DNA of 64,000 bases from JAZDCZ01 sp046757925 (GTDB lineage: Bacteria; Gemmatimonadota; Gemmatimonadetes; Gemmatimonadales; GWC2-71-9), in NCBI GenBank assembly GCA_046757925.1, contig JBHHZE010000012.1:1-64000 (forward strand), read 5' to 3'. This document shows, in pieces, positions 8,162 through 17,725 of the stretch; position 1 is the stretch's first letter; every line of letters begins with the position of its first letter. The notes below the pieces were generated by a model, which saw only the letters and a program-made list of their open reading frames with translations, did no database searches and was not told the DNA's origin. Position numbers and translations under genes: made by a program.

Positions 8162-10615
8162 CTAGACGCGAGCACGCCGGAGCCTAAGTGCGTTACTCAC
8201 CACCGATACCGAGCTGAAGCTCATTGCCGCCGCGGCGATGATCGGGCTCAGGAGCACGCCAAAGAATGGGTAGAGAATGCCTGCTGCGATGGGTACGCCC
8301 ACGCTATTATAAATGAAAGCGAAAAACAGATTCTGCCGAATGTTCCGCATCGTGGCCTGACTCAACCGCCTGGCCCGCACGATGCCGCGGAGGTCACCCT
8401 TAACCAGTGTGACACCGGCACTCTCCATCGCCACATCGGTGCCCGTCCCCATGGCGATGCCAACTTGGGCCTGGGCCAAGGCTGGCGCATCGTTGATGCC
8501 GTCGCCGGCCATCGCCACCACGCGTCCCGCTTGCTGCAAGCGCTTCACTGTTTCGGCTTTCTGGTCGGGAAGCACATCGGCCACCACCTCATCGATTCCC
8601 AGTCTGTGTCCGACTGCTTCCGCGGTCGTCTTGCTGTCACCCGTAAGCATGGTAATGTGGATGCCCTCATCATGCAGACGCCGGATTGCGTCGAGAGTCG
8701 TTTCCTTGATCGGATCCGCTACACCGATGAGTCCTGCCGCCACGCCGTCCACCGCGAGGAACATCACGGTCTCACCGTCTGCCCGCATCGACTCGGCGCG
8801 GGCGGCGAGCTGCTCGATATCGACGTCGCGATCGTCCATCAGTGGCCGGTTCCCGAGCGCAACGGAATGTTCGTTGGCGATTCCCGTCACTCCCTTACCA
8901 GTCACGGACTGAAACTTCGTAGTGTCGATCAGATCGACATTGCGATCGGCAGCGCCCTGAACGATGGCTGCTGCCAGTGGATGCTCACTGCCTCGCTCGA
9001 GACTAGCCGCGAGGCGTAACACCTCCTCTTCACTCCACCCCTGTCCCGGCACAACGCTCACGAGCTTCGGCTTACCTTCCGTTAGAGTCCCGGTCTTGTC
9101 CACGACCAGGGTGTTGACGGTGCGAAGTGCTTCGATCGCTTCGGCATTCTTGAACAGGACGCCGAGCGTCGCTCCCTTTCCCGTGGCCACCATGATCGAC
9201 ATGGGAGTCGCGAGCCCGAGCGCACAGGGGCACGCTATGATCAGCACGGCCACCGCGTTGATAAGCGCATACGCCATGGCCGGCTCTGGTCCGAAGATCG
9301 CCCAGATCGCGAAAGTAATGACGGCGATGAAGACGACGGTGGGCACGAAGTACGACGCTACCACGTCGGCGAGCTTCTGAATCGGTGCCCGGCTCCGTTG
9401 CGCATCCGCCACCATTCGCACGATCTGTGCGAGCAGCGTATCTGCTCCTACGCGCTGGGCTTCCATGATGATAGATCCAGTGCCATTGATGGTTGCACCG
9501 ATGATTCGATCACCGGGCGCCTTTTCTACCGGAATCGGCTCGCCAGTGATCATCGATTCGTCGACCGCACTGGTGCCCTCGAGAACCACACCGTCCACGG
9601 GGATTTTCTCACCGGGCCGAACGCGGAGCCGGTCGCCCGCCTGTACAGTATCGAGCGGCACGTCCTCCTCCGTTCCGTCGTCCCTAAGCTTCCGGGCCGT
9701 TTTGGGAGCCAGGCCCAGCAGCGCTTTTATGGCGGTACTCGTCTGACTTCGGGCTCGGAGTTCGAGCACCTGCCCGAGCAGTACGAGCGTTACGATCACC
9801 GCAGCGGCCTCGAAATACACCGCGACTTCGCCACCGGCACCACGGAATGACGCCGGGAAGATGCCGGGCAGCAGGTGTGCCACCACGCTATATACATAGG
9901 CCACGCCGACGCCCAGCCCGATCAACGTGAACATGTTGAGATTGCGTGTGACGATAGATTGCCAGGCGCGGACGAAGAACGGCCAAGCGCCCCACAAGAC
10001 TATGGGTGTGGCCAGCACGAATTCGAGCCACGGCCACACCGCCTGCGGTGCGATGCTGTAGAACGCGTCGCCACCAGGTAGGTATTTCGCCATTGCGATC
10101 ACAAGCACCGGCGCAGTCAGCGCGGCACTTGCCCAGAAGCGCCGCCGCATGTCGACGAATTCCGGATTCTCTTCCTCCTCCAGGGTTACGGTGCGAGGCT
10201 CGAGTGCCATGCCGCACTTCGGGCAGGAGCCCGGTCCATCACTCACTATCTCGGGATGCATCGGACAGACGTATTCGGTGCGGGTGGCTGGCGCGGCCGC
10301 AATTTCCGGCTCCAGCGCCATGCCGCACTTGGGACACGTCCCGGGAGCATCTTGACGAATCTCAGGATCCATCGGGCAGATGTAGACCGCCCCGGCTACC
10401 GGTTCCGGTGATCTTGGCTGCTCGCTCGCCGTCTCAGCCACATATTGTGCGGGTGCCGCGCCGAACTTCTCGCGGCAGTGTTCGCTGCAGAACACGTAGG
10501 TCGTTTCTCTATAGGTGTAGCGAATCTCACCGTCCGCGTCCACGCGCATCCCGCAGATAGGATCGGTTAGCTGCGCCTTGAGTCGAGGTCCCGCTGCCTC
10601 TTCTGTCGAATCCAT
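8162..10615 (-). CDS. copA: Copper/silver-translocating P1B-type ATPase with YHS and two heavy-metal-binding domains
   Basis: An inner-membrane ATPase that exports Cu(I)/Ag(I) from the cytosol. Order along 817 residues: a YHS domain (DPICGMRV ... FCSEHC, ~17-60), two repeated zinc-ribbon-like metal-binding motifs (YICPMDPEI ... CPKCGM and YVCPMHPEI ... CPKCGM), membrane helices, the CPC translocation motif in IIACPCALGLAT, the phosphorylated Asp in DKTGTLTEG, the SEHPL nucleotide motif, and the hinge GDGINDAPA. No classical CxxC HMA domain is present. A sigma-54-type promoter lies ~47-62 nt upstream of the start, and the genes for an NtrC-type regulator and kinase lie just upstream on the same strand. 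Confidence 0.93.
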   Translation of the reverse strand: MDSTEEAAGPRLKAQLTDPICGMRVDADGEIRYTYRETTYVFCSEHCREKFGAAPAQYVAETASEQPRSPEPVAGAVYICPMDPEIRQDAPGTCPKCGMALEPEIAAAPATRTEYVCPMHPEIVSDGPGSCPKCGMALEPRTVTLEEEENPEFVDMRRRFWASAALTAPVLVIAMAKYLPGGDAFYSIAPQAVWPWLEFVLATPIVLWGAWPFFVRAWQSIVTRNLNMFTLIGLGVGVAYVYSVVAHLLPGIFPASFRGAGGEVAVYFEAAAVIVTLVLLGQVLELRARSQTSTAIKALLGLAPKTARKLRDDGTEEDVPLDTVQAGDRLRVRPGEKIPVDGVVLEGTSAVDESMITGEPIPVEKAPGDRIIGATINGTGSIIMEAQRVGADTLLAQIVRMVADAQRSRAPIQKLADVVASYFVPTVVFIAVITFAIWAIFGPEPAMAYALINAVAVLIIACPCALGLATPMSIMVATGKGATLGVLFKNAEAIEALRTVNTLVVDKTGTLTEGKPKLVSVVPGQGWSEEEVLRLAASLERGSEHPLAAAIVQGAADRNVDLIDTTKFQSVTGKGVTGIANEHSVALGNRPLMDDRDVDIEQLAARAESMRADGETVMFLAVDGVAAGLIGVADPIKETTLDAIRRLHDEGIHITMLTGDSKTTAEAVGHRLGIDEVVADVLPDQKAETVKRLQQAGRVVAMAGDGINDAPALAQAQVGIAMGTGTDVAMESAGVTLVKGDLRGIVRARRLSQATMRNIRQNLFFAFIYNSVGVPIAAGILYPFFGVLLSPIIAAAAMSFSSVSVVSNALRLRRARV

Positions 10616-10661
10616 TATGGAACTCCCGTGGTTTCGGTCAACTGACTAACTGCGGCCAAGG

Positions 10662-10677
10662 TGCAATCGGGATGCCG
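10662..10677 (-). promoter_or_regulatory. Sigma-54 (-24/-12) promoter for copA
   Basis: Read on the minus strand the sequence is CGGCAT-N5-TTGCA, with the invariant GG and GC separated by exactly 10 nt, close to the sigma-54 consensus TGGCAC-N5-TTGCW. It lies 47-62 nt before the copA start codon. The adjacent NtrC-family activator (10814-12199) needs such a promoter, which supports the call. Confidence 0.65.
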
Positions 10678-10813
10678 GGGTTTTCTCCGCAGCTAAGTAC
10701 CTGAAAAAATGGTGACTTCGAATCTTAACGCCCGGTACCATCGCCGGATGGCCACGGGGCATGAGACCGGAACAGTGGGTGAAATGCCCCTGCCAGTTAT
10801 CCACTCGAGCCTT

Positions 10814-12199
10814 TTACTTTTGAGACAAAGAGTCCAGGAGCCCATACTTCTTGAGACGGTATCGTAACGTGTCTCTCGTGAGACCGAGCAGGCTGGCCGT
10901 ACGGGTTTTGTTTCCCTGCGCTTGGGCCAACGCCTGATCGATCAGGTCCCTCTCGAGCTCTTCGAGGTCCACGCCACCCGCGGGCAGCTTGAACCCGGGT
11001 TCGAGATCCAGTATTCGGCTGCCGAGGCGCAGCTCGTCGGGTAGGTGCTCCGGCAGTATCTCTGAACCTTCCTCCAGGATCACCGCACGCTCGATAACAT
11101 TCCGCACCTCCCTCGCGTTTCCGGGCCACGAGTAGCGCTTCAGCATGGTCAACGCCTCGGCGGAGATCGTTCGCGCAGGCCGCCGCAACGAAGTGGTGAT
11201 CTTGGAAAGGAAGAACTGTGCGAGAAGTTCGACGTCTTCGGGTCGTTGCCGAAGTGGGGGGATCATGATCGGTATCACGTTGAGGCGGTAGAACAGGTCT
11301 CGTCGAAACGATCCGTCTCGAACCGCCGCCTCTAGGTCACGGTTGGTGGACGCGACGATCCGGACGTCCACGCTGATATCCCGCATTCCTCCCACTCGCT
11401 TGAACGTACGCGTCTCGAGGAACCGCAGTAGCTTGGCCTGGGCACCCAGCGGGAGGTCACCGATCTCGTCGAGCAATACCGTTCCACGGTCGGCTAGCTC
11501 GAGTAGACCGCGCTTGCGTTCGCGAGCGTCAGTAAACGCGCCCCTTTCGTGGCCAAATAGCTCGGACTCCAGGAGAGTCTCGGGTAGTGCCGTACAGTTC
11601 ACTTCGAGAAACGGAAACTCTCCCCGGGCGCTCTGTGCGTGAATCGCACGGGCTACCACCTCCTTGCCGGCACCGCTTTCGCCACGGATCAGAATAGTTG
11701 TGTTTTCGCTGGCTGCGACCTTTTCGACCAACTCTATCACGTGCCTCATCGCCGCCGATCGCCCGACGATCTCGACTCCAGCGAACCGCCAACTGGCTTG
11801 CTTACGCAGACCCGATACCGTGCGTTTGAGCGTTCGAGTTTCGAGCCCTTTGTTGAGCGTAATGAGGAGATCTTCCAACTTGGGCGGCTTCTCGAGAAAA
11901 TGGTAGGCGCCGAGCTTGACGGCCTCGACCGCGGTCGAGATGTCTCCGTGAGCCGTGAGCATGATCGCCACGAGTTGCTCGTCGGCATCCATGAACTCTT
12001 GCAGCAGTTCCATTCCGGTGCCGTCGGGGAGTTTGAGGTCCAGGAGCGCCGCATCAGGCGGTGTCTCCTGAAATGTCTGTCTCGCCGACTGCGCATCCTC
12101 GGCAAGGATTACGTCAAACCCTCCGTCGCTTAGATGCGCCTCCAACCAAACACGAATCAGGTTCTCGTCGTCCACCACCAGCACGACTGGTTTAGCCAC
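10814..12199 (-). CDS. NtrC-family sigma-54-dependent response regulator
   Basis: A three-domain activator of 461 residues: receiver domain with phospho-acceptor D54 (LLDLKLPDG) and the D10/D11 acidic pair; AAA+ domain with Walker A GESGAGKE near residue 172, Walker B LLDEIGDL and the sigma-54-contacting loop GAFTDA (canonical GAFTGA); C-terminal Fis-type helix-turn-helix (GNKTRTASLLGLTRDTLRYRL). It pairs with the kinase encoded 8 nt overlapping upstream. From its place between the Cu/Ag ATPase and the RND efflux genes it probably senses periplasmic Cu/Ag or a related metal, as ZraR-type systems do (inference). Confidence 0.92.
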   Translation of the reverse strand: MAKPVVLVVDDENLIRVWLEAHLSDGGFDVILAEDAQSARQTFQETPPDAALLDLKLPDGTGMELLQEFMDADEQLVAIMLTAHGDISTAVEAVKLGAYHFLEKPPKLEDLLITLNKGLETRTLKRTVSGLRKQASWRFAGVEIVGRSAAMRHVIELVEKVAASENTTILIRGESGAGKEVVARAIHAQSARGEFPFLEVNCTALPETLLESELFGHERGAFTDARERKRGLLELADRGTVLLDEIGDLPLGAQAKLLRFLETRTFKRVGGMRDISVDVRIVASTNRDLEAAVRDGSFRRDLFYRLNVIPIMIPPLRQRPEDVELLAQFFLSKITTSLRRPARTISAEALTMLKRYSWPGNAREVRNVIERAVILEEGSEILPEHLPDELRLGSRILDLEPGFKLPAGGVDLEELERDLIDQALAQAQGNKTRTASLLGLTRDTLRYRLKKYGLLDSLSQK

Positions 12200-13955
12200 T
12201 TGTCATCTCCTCCGGTTGCACCGCGGGCAGTGTCACGATGAAGGTCGCACCACCGCCCGGCGTGTCCTCCAGTCGCAGTTCACCCCCATGCCGCTCTACG
12301 ATCTGGTGCGATATCGGTAAGCCGAGTCCGGTCCCCTTGCTCTTCGTAGTGAAAAACGGCCGGAACACATCGGCGCGGATCTTGGCTGGTATGCCTGGAC
12401 CCCTATCGCGCACAACGATCCACACGTCCGGGGGATGTTCCCTAACTGATATCTGCACCAGGGCGGCGTCATCCTGTGCGTCCAGGCTATTGAGCATCAA
12501 GTTCACCAGAACTTGCACCATCAGCTCGGGGTCGACCCGTACGGCGGTTGCCACCGACGATAACTCGAGTTCCAAGCTGGCCCCCTTGGATGTAGCTTGC
12601 GGCTTCACTATGTGGACCGCTCGTTCAGCGAGACCGTTGGGATCGACTACTACTTCTCGGATCTCCGGGGGCCTGGCGTAACGCAGCAGCTGTGAGGTTG
12701 TCGTCTCGATCCGATGAAGTTGCTGCCGGGCCTCTTCCAGCAGCGGCCGTGCCGGATCATCCAGTGCGAAATTCTTTAGCGCGAGGTCCAACGCTCCCTG
12801 CACTCCGGTCAGTGGATTCCTGACCTCGTGTGCGATGCCGCTGGCCAATTCTCCCACCGTGGCGAGCTGTTGAGCCCGCTCCATTTCGCGGTCATGGAGG
12901 CGGCCGATCTCTCGACGAGATTTCTTCAGGTCGTCCGCCATCTGATTGAACGCCTCCACCAACTGGTGTACTTCCATCGATCCGGATGGTCGAACCGGTT
13001 GGTACGGTTCACCACGGCCAAACCGGCGGGATTGGTCCGCCAAGTCTCCCAGAGGCGTGCTGATCGAACGGGCGACGAGGGCCGCGGTCACCGCGATCAA
13101 GACCACCAGGATACTAGCCGCCAGGACTGCTGCATCGCGAAATCCTGCCAACGGGGCCAGGGCGGATCGGAGCGGCAGGGCGGCCGCGAAGATCCAACGA
13201 GTGTCCGCTACGCGGGTCGTGACGACGAGAGAGCGTTTTCCGCCAATGTCCAATCCGGCCACCGTAACACTGTCTGCGGCAGCTCTGCGGAAGGCGGCAG
13301 CCAAGTCGCGGGCGGCGTGTTCGTCCCCAACTAGAATGGGCCGGCCGGTTTCGTTGAGCAGCGCCGACTCGACCTGGCCCATGAGATGTCGCGGCATCGA
13401 GAACAATCTCCCGAAATCCTCGGCACGCACGTGGCCCTCGAGCCAGGGGCCGCTGTCAGAATCACTCAGCGGAATTCCTATAACGTATGCCACGGCACCC
13501 CGATCACCCCAATGCACCACAATGGGTTGCTGACTCCATTCGGCTGCCGGGACATTTTGCGGCCAGTGCGGTGCGGACTCACGAAGGGCCACGCTGGCCA
13601 AGATCAGACCTCCGTTCGTGACCAGGCGTAAGCCGTCGAACACACCATCATCGGGGAGGCTCTGCGCGAGCAACGTGGCCAATCGGTCGGGCGCTAGACT
13701 CCGAGCCGCTTCTCCGGATCCTATGTGGCCAACTATGGTGCGCAGAACGAGGCGTTGACGCCTGAGTTCGGTGGACAAGTGGATCGCTTGCTGACTCCCC
13801 AGTTCCTGTAAGGCACGCTCTGCTTGGCTGGTGATTATGCTGCGGCTAACCATGTAGCCCACTGTGATAGCTGTACCGAGAGGGATGGCCCCGAACGCGA
13901 GCAGCAACACCAATAGCTGCGGACCGAGCCGTAGTCGCCCCCGCCAGTGCGTCAC
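12192..13955 (-). CDS. Membrane sensor histidine kinase, partner of the NtrC-type regulator
   Basis: 587 residues: N-terminal membrane helix (LLVLLLAFGAIPLGTAITVGY), a ~230-residue periplasmic sensor region, a second helix (AAVLAASILVVLIAVTAALV), HAMP linker, HisKA domain with the phospho-accepting His in SGIAHEVRNPL, and a HATPase_c domain with N (LNSLD), DRGPGIP and GLGLPIS boxes. Its stop overlaps the regulator's start by 8 nt, indicating co-translation. Start is GTG 13955 with a weak GAGATGG site. Signal is likely periplasmic metal, by analogy with ZraS/CusS-type kinases. Confidence 0.9.
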   Translation of the reverse strand: MTHWRGRLRLGPQLLVLLLAFGAIPLGTAITVGYMVSRSIITSQAERALQELGSQQAIHLSTELRRQRLVLRTIVGHIGSGEAARSLAPDRLATLLAQSLPDDGVFDGLRLVTNGGLILASVALRESAPHWPQNVPAAEWSQQPIVVHWGDRGAVAYVIGIPLSDSDSGPWLEGHVRAEDFGRLFSMPRHLMGQVESALLNETGRPILVGDEHAARDLAAAFRRAAADSVTVAGLDIGGKRSLVVTTRVADTRWIFAAALPLRSALAPLAGFRDAAVLAASILVVLIAVTAALVARSISTPLGDLADQSRRFGRGEPYQPVRPSGSMEVHQLVEAFNQMADDLKKSRREIGRLHDREMERAQQLATVGELASGIAHEVRNPLTGVQGALDLALKNFALDDPARPLLEEARQQLHRIETTTSQLLRYARPPEIREVVVDPNGLAERAVHIVKPQATSKGASLELELSSVATAVRVDPELMVQVLVNLMLNSLDAQDDAALVQISVREHPPDVWIVVRDRGPGIPAKIRADVFRPFFTTKSKGTGLGLPISHQIVERHGGELRLEDTPGGGATFIVTLPAVQPEEMTSG

Positions 13956-14095
13956 GATTCCATCTCAATGCGCACGTGAACCGCTGTGCCATTTGCCCCG
14001 ATGGTTGGGCCAACAGGCACGCAGAACCACGTTCGGTCCTGATCCATTGATGCTGTAAGTCGTTGTAATACTGTCACCTGTGTCTCCACCTCCGG

Positions 14096-14111
14096 CGGCT
14101 CCGAAGTTGCC
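14096..14111 (+). promoter_or_regulatory. Candidate sigma-54 promoter upstream of the Met-rich periplasmic protein
   Basis: CGGCTC-N5-TTGCC, with GG (14097-14098) and GC (14109-14110) separated by 10 nt. It lies ~118 nt before the start at 14229 and is oriented toward it. The -24 element has one deviation from the consensus. Adjacent sigma-54 activator genes make it plausible but the match is weaker than the copA site. Confidence 0.4.
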
Positions 14112-14228
14112 ATGGACCAATAGCAAGCGCAAGGCCCAAGCCGCGTGCCTGCATCTATGCTGAAACAGTACAACGGCCGTCAGAGGCCGATTCGAGCGAT
14201 CGCTCGAGTACCAGTAAAGGAGAACAAA

Positions 14229-14885
14229 ATGAAGAAGCTCACAACCAAGTCGATGCTCGGGTGGGTAATACCGGCGGTCTTGATCCTGGTACCCGCGTCG
14301 TTGACCGGGCAGACATCCAGAATGCACATGGCACGATCGGACAGGACCTCCAGCGAGAAAACTCAGGCCTGTCGAATGATGCAGATGATGGGTTCGGAGG
14401 GCATGTCCGGCGGCATGATGGGCTCCGGTATGTCCGGTGGCATGATGGGATCCGGCAGGAAGAACAACCAAATGTCGAGTTCCGGCATGATGATGGGATC
14501 GCCGATGATGAGGGCCATGAGGTTCTTGCCAGCGCGGATACTCGAGCTCCGGGATGAATTGTCCCTCCAACCGAAGCAGGTCACAGAACTAGAAGGGCTG
14601 CAGGCCGCCATGAGCGCGGTCCGTCAGGCTGCGATGGTAGCAGCCCCCATGCTGCTCGAGCAGTTGAGTGAAGCATTCGAGCGCGCGCGGCCCGACTCTG
14701 CCGCTGTTGGGGCCGCCGCCGAGCAAATGCTCCAGCGGCACAATCGAATGACCGTCAGCATGTGGACGACATCGGCTGCCGTCAAAGCGATCCTCACCAC
14801 CAAGCAGCTCGAAAGGCTGGCCCAGATGTCCGGCCACATGGGCCATATGTCCAAGCGAATGCATTCTGACTCTGGCCACAGATAG
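14229..14885 (+). CDS. Periplasmic Met-rich Spy/CpxP/ZraP-like metal-binding protein
   Basis: Start ATG 14229 follows AAAGGAGAAC; the upstream extension to 14145 has no ribosome site. 218 residues: signal peptide ending SLTGQ, a Met/Gly/Ser-rich segment (residues ~45-90) built from repeats of SGGMMGSG type, then a helical domain (ILELRDELSLQPKQVTELE) with the LTxxQ-like helix organisation of Spy/CpxP proteins, and a His/Met-rich end (MSGHMGHMSKRMHSD). Such proteins sit in the periplasm as chaperones or metal-sensing partners of two-component systems. Placement next to a ZraSR-like pair and RND pump suggests Cu/Ag binding. Confidence 0.75.
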   Translation: MKKLTTKSMLGWVIPAVLILVPASLTGQTSRMHMARSDRTSSEKTQACRMMQMMGSEGMSGGMMGSGMSGGMMGSGRKNNQMSSSGMMMGSPMMRAMRFLPARILELRDELSLQPKQVTELEGLQAAMSAVRQAAMVAAPMLLEQLSEAFERARPDSAAVGAAAEQMLQRHNRMTVSMWTTSAAVKAILTTKQLERLAQMSGHMGHMSKRMHSDSGHR

Positions 14886-14910
14886 TCCACGATACCTCAA
14901 CATGGGTCTT

Positions 14911-14949
14911 TTGCCCCGGTTGGTGCGCAGGCTGGCGCGGCCGGGGCAA
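14911..14949 (+). terminator. Inverted repeat downstream of the Met-rich protein gene
   Basis: TTGCCCCGG (14911-14919) and CCGGGGCAA (14941-14949) form a perfect 9-bp stem with a 21-nt loop, starting 26 nt after the stop codon. There is no T-run after it, so it may be a Rho-dependent stop, an attenuating structure or an mRNA-stabilising element before the efflux operon. Confidence 0.45.
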
Positions 14950-15119
14950 GGCTCCCCGCCCCGAGTCAACTTCCTAACCGCTTATTCTCAAATCACTTGT
15001 AATGTGTTGGACGACATGGTGCGGCTCGTGCGACTACCAGCGCCACATTCCCAGTTGGTTCAGCCAAGAAAGTTCGGCGGGAGAAAGTTCTGAAGAATGA
15101 TCCAAAGGAGACATGGAAG

Positions 15120-16469
15120 GTGACTGTTTCGCGTTCTGCACCGGCGTTGATCGGAACGTTAACCGTCTTGGTGGGCGCAACATCGGTAGCGGCGCAAACC
15201 GAGACGCCGCGCGACGCACTTACGGTCGACAGCCTGGTTCGAGTGGCGCTGCTGGCGAATCCGGATCTCAAGGCGATGGAGGCGCGAGCCTCGGCCTTTG
15301 AGTCCCGGATCGCCCCCGCAGGCGCTTGGGACGATCCACGCTTTTCGGTGGGGGTGGTCAACCTACCGTTACCGAGTCTCGACTTCGATGGCACGCCCAT
15401 GACTCAGGGTGCAAAGTTCACGCTCCAGGAGCGCGTCGCGTTTCCGGGCAAGTTGGGTCTTCGTGAGGCGATTGCCAAGGCTGAGCACTCCACGGTCGCG
15501 GCGGAGGCAACCGACAAGCGGTTCGAGATCATCACCGCGGTTCGCGCCGCGTACTACGACCTCTACACCGTTGAGCGCAGTCTCGAGATCTCGAGACGTC
15601 ACAAGGCCCTGTTAGACGATTTCGTTCGAGTGGCCAACGTTCGATACAGAGTTGGCTCGGGGCTCCAGCAGGACGTGCTCAAAGCCAATGTGGAGCGAGA
15701 TCGTGTAACAGAGAAGCTGTTGCGGCAGACGGCCCAGCGCGAAGCCGCGGTGGCCCGCCTCAACTCGCTCTTGGACAGACCGCCGGGCACGCCGGCCGAG
15801 GCGCCAAATCTGCCGGAGAGGCTGGTGAGGTTGGCCTTTGCTTCAGACGACACCGCGACGGTGAAGTTTGCGGCGGCGGTGAACCAGGAACCAGCCATTC
15901 CATCTCTGGCCTCGCTGATCGATTCGGCGATTGCTCAGCGACCGCTGCTGGAAGCGTATCGCAGTGCAATCGACCGGCAACGCCTCGCAACCGATCTCGC
16001 CCGGAAGAGTCTGTGGCCAGACGTCACCGTGTCTCTGGGATACGCCTATCGGGGCGCTGGGTTGGCTGATTTCTTCAGTGCGAGCATCGGTTTGAGCCTT
16101 CCTGTATTCGCGGGACGGAAGCAGAACCGACTGATCGATGCTGCCCGGGCCGGCGAGCTGCAATCGGAGGCGGCGTATCGAAACGCGGTCAACCTCATCG
16201 CGTCCCGCCTGGCCGATCTCCGAGCTCGTCTCATTGAGGAACGCCAACAGGTTACTCTCTATCGCGATGGGATCCTGCCGCAGGCGACTGCGGCGCTGCA
16301 GTCAACCACTTCGGCCTACCAAGTCGGCAGCGTCGATTTTCTCACCTTGATCAACAGCGAGACAACACTCTACCGCTATGAGCTGGACTATCACCGACTG
16401 CTTGCGTCGTTCATGAGGACGGCTGCAGACATCGAGCGCACAGTAGGAAGGGAGATCTTTTCGCAATGA
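15120..16469 (+). CDS. TolC/CusC-type outer-membrane efflux protein
   Basis: Outer-membrane channel of a tripartite heavy-metal efflux pump. GTG start 15120 follows AAAGGAGAC. The 449-residue protein has a signal peptide ending SVAAQ and two TolC repeats with long helices (ANPDLKAMEARA, VRAAYYDLYTVERSLEISR, VANVRYRVGSGLQQDVLKA; second repeat ends SAYQVGSVDFLTLINSETTLY). Its stop overlaps the start of the adaptor gene (ATGA), giving a CBA operon order. No lipobox Cys is evident. Confidence 0.9.
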   Translation: MTVSRSAPALIGTLTVLVGATSVAAQTETPRDALTVDSLVRVALLANPDLKAMEARASAFESRIAPAGAWDDPRFSVGVVNLPLPSLDFDGTPMTQGAKFTLQERVAFPGKLGLREAIAKAEHSTVAAEATDKRFEIITAVRAAYYDLYTVERSLEISRRHKALLDDFVRVANVRYRVGSGLQQDVLKANVERDRVTEKLLRQTAQREAAVARLNSLLDRPPGTPAEAPNLPERLVRLAFASDDTATVKFAAAVNQEPAIPSLASLIDSAIAQRPLLEAYRSAIDRQRLATDLARKSLWPDVTVSLGYAYRGAGLADFFSASIGLSLPVFAGRKQNRLIDAARAGELQSEAAYRNAVNLIASRLADLRARLIEERQQVTLYRDGILPQATAALQSTTSAYQVGSVDFLTLINSETTLYRYELDYHRLLASFMRTAADIERTVGREIFSQ

Positions 16470-17686
16470 ATATCACTTGGATGGTCAGGGCTCGGGGACA
16501 TGCGGGTTTGCTGGCGGCGGGTCTTGCGGCTACCGCTTGTGCGCAGGCCCCGGCTGTTGACATCGATTCCGCAGCGAGACTTCAGGACAAAGCGGCAGAC
16601 GCCCCCGCGATGGAGAGGATGTCGGAAGCTGGACCACAGATGGTCCATGTAACGGAAGACGAGGCTTCTCGACTGGGTATCACGTTTGCCGAGGCGAAAG
16701 TGCGCAGCCTCGACAAGACGATTCGCGCGGTGGGCTTCGTGAGAGTCGCCGAGCCGCGCATGCATTGGGTCGCGCCCAAGATCGGAGGTTGGATCGAGAA
16801 GCTCTATGTGGATTTCGAAGGTGACTGGGTTCAGAAGGGCCAACCACTGCTCGAGATTTACTCGCCGCAGCTCGTGTCGGCACAAGAGGAGTTGATTCTG
16901 GCGCGGAATCTCCAACGGTCCCTGGCCTCGAGTTCGATCCTCCAGGTTCGCAGTGCCTCTGACACACTTCTCAATTCGGCCCGCCAACGCCTCGAGTACT
17001 GGGACATTTCGGAAAAACAGATCGCTGAGTTGGAGCGAACCGGCAAGGTAAAGAGGACGTTGACGCTCGAGTCTCCGTGGTCGGGCATCGTCATGGACAA
17101 GAACGTGCTGATCGGCAGTGCGACCAAGCCCGGGCAGCAGCTCTATATGATAGCGGACTTGTCCGTGGTATGGATCGAAACTGAATTCTACGAGGCGGAC
17201 CTCTCTCTCATTGCGGAAGGGCAGAGTGCCGATGTGAGTGTCACCGCGTATCCCGGCGAGAGCTTTCCGGGTCGCCTCGAGTATGTATACCCGACCCTCG
17301 ATGAGAAGACGAGAACACTCAAGGCCCGCATCGCTGTCCGGAACAAGGGGAACCGGCTGAAGCCGGGGTTCTACGCCACCGTGCGCCTGTCAGCCAACGT
17401 TGCCGATAGCGCGCTCGCTATCCCGGCATCGGCGATCATACGGACCGGCGAGCGGGAGTTGGTATTTGTGGTGCAACCGAGCGGCATGCTGGAACCGCGT
17501 GACGTGCGGCTCGGGCTCCGCGCCGGAAAATGGGTGCAGGTGCTCGAGGGATTGCAGCCAGGTGAGCGCCTCGTCAACAGCGCCACGTTCCTCATTGACT
17601 CGGAGTCGAATCTGGCCGCCGCCATGGCAGGGATGGCGGGAATGGCCGGAATGGGAGGCAAAGGGAGCAGTGAAGACAAACCGTAA
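16466..17686 (+). CDS. CusB-type RND periplasmic adaptor (membrane fusion protein)
   Basis: Links the RND pump to the outer-membrane channel. 406 residues with a lipoprotein-like N-terminus (GLAATACAQ), barrel-sandwich segments (HWVAPKIGGWIEKLYVDFEG and SPWSGIVMDKNVLIGSATKPG), a helical hairpin between them (SPQLVSAQEELILARNL), a beta-barrel domain (LSVVWIETEFYEADLSLI; SADVSVTAYPGESFPG) and a C-terminal membrane-proximal domain ending in a Met/Gly tail (MAGMAGMAGMGG). The tail could contact Cu(I)/Ag(I). ATGA overlap with the channel gene. Confidence 0.9.
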   Translation: MNITWMVRARGHAGLLAAGLAATACAQAPAVDIDSAARLQDKAADAPAMERMSEAGPQMVHVTEDEASRLGITFAEAKVRSLDKTIRAVGFVRVAEPRMHWVAPKIGGWIEKLYVDFEGDWVQKGQPLLEIYSPQLVSAQEELILARNLQRSLASSSILQVRSASDTLLNSARQRLEYWDISEKQIAELERTGKVKRTLTLESPWSGIVMDKNVLIGSATKPGQQLYMIADLSVVWIETEFYEADLSLIAEGQSADVSVTAYPGESFPGRLEYVYPTLDEKTRTLKARIAVRNKGNRLKPGFYATVRLSANVADSALAIPASAIIRTGERELVFVVQPSGMLEPRDVRLGLRAGKWVQVLEGLQPGERLVNSATFLIDSESNLAAAMAGMAGMAGMGGKGSSEDKP

Positions 17687-17725
17687 AGTGCGTACACACC
17701 ACAGCCAATAGGTAGGGGATTCCCA

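Noticed and set aside
8141..9019. 292-residue + strand ORF opposite copA
   Set aside because: Antisense shadow of a strongly coding P-type ATPase; no plausible start context.
13952..14173. Small ORF upstream of the sensor kinase ending in a GTGA overlap
   Set aside because: Low protein-like character and no ribosome site; the overlap could be chance.
13965..14570. His-rich 201-residue ORF on the minus strand
   Set aside because: It is the antisense of Met/Gly repeats of the periplasmic metal protein; no start site and no protein-like organisation outside the repeat.
15001..15025. Sigma-54-like GG-N10-GC upstream of the TolC-type gene
   Set aside because: Spacing fits at two overlapping places but the flanking bases are poor, so it is likely chance.
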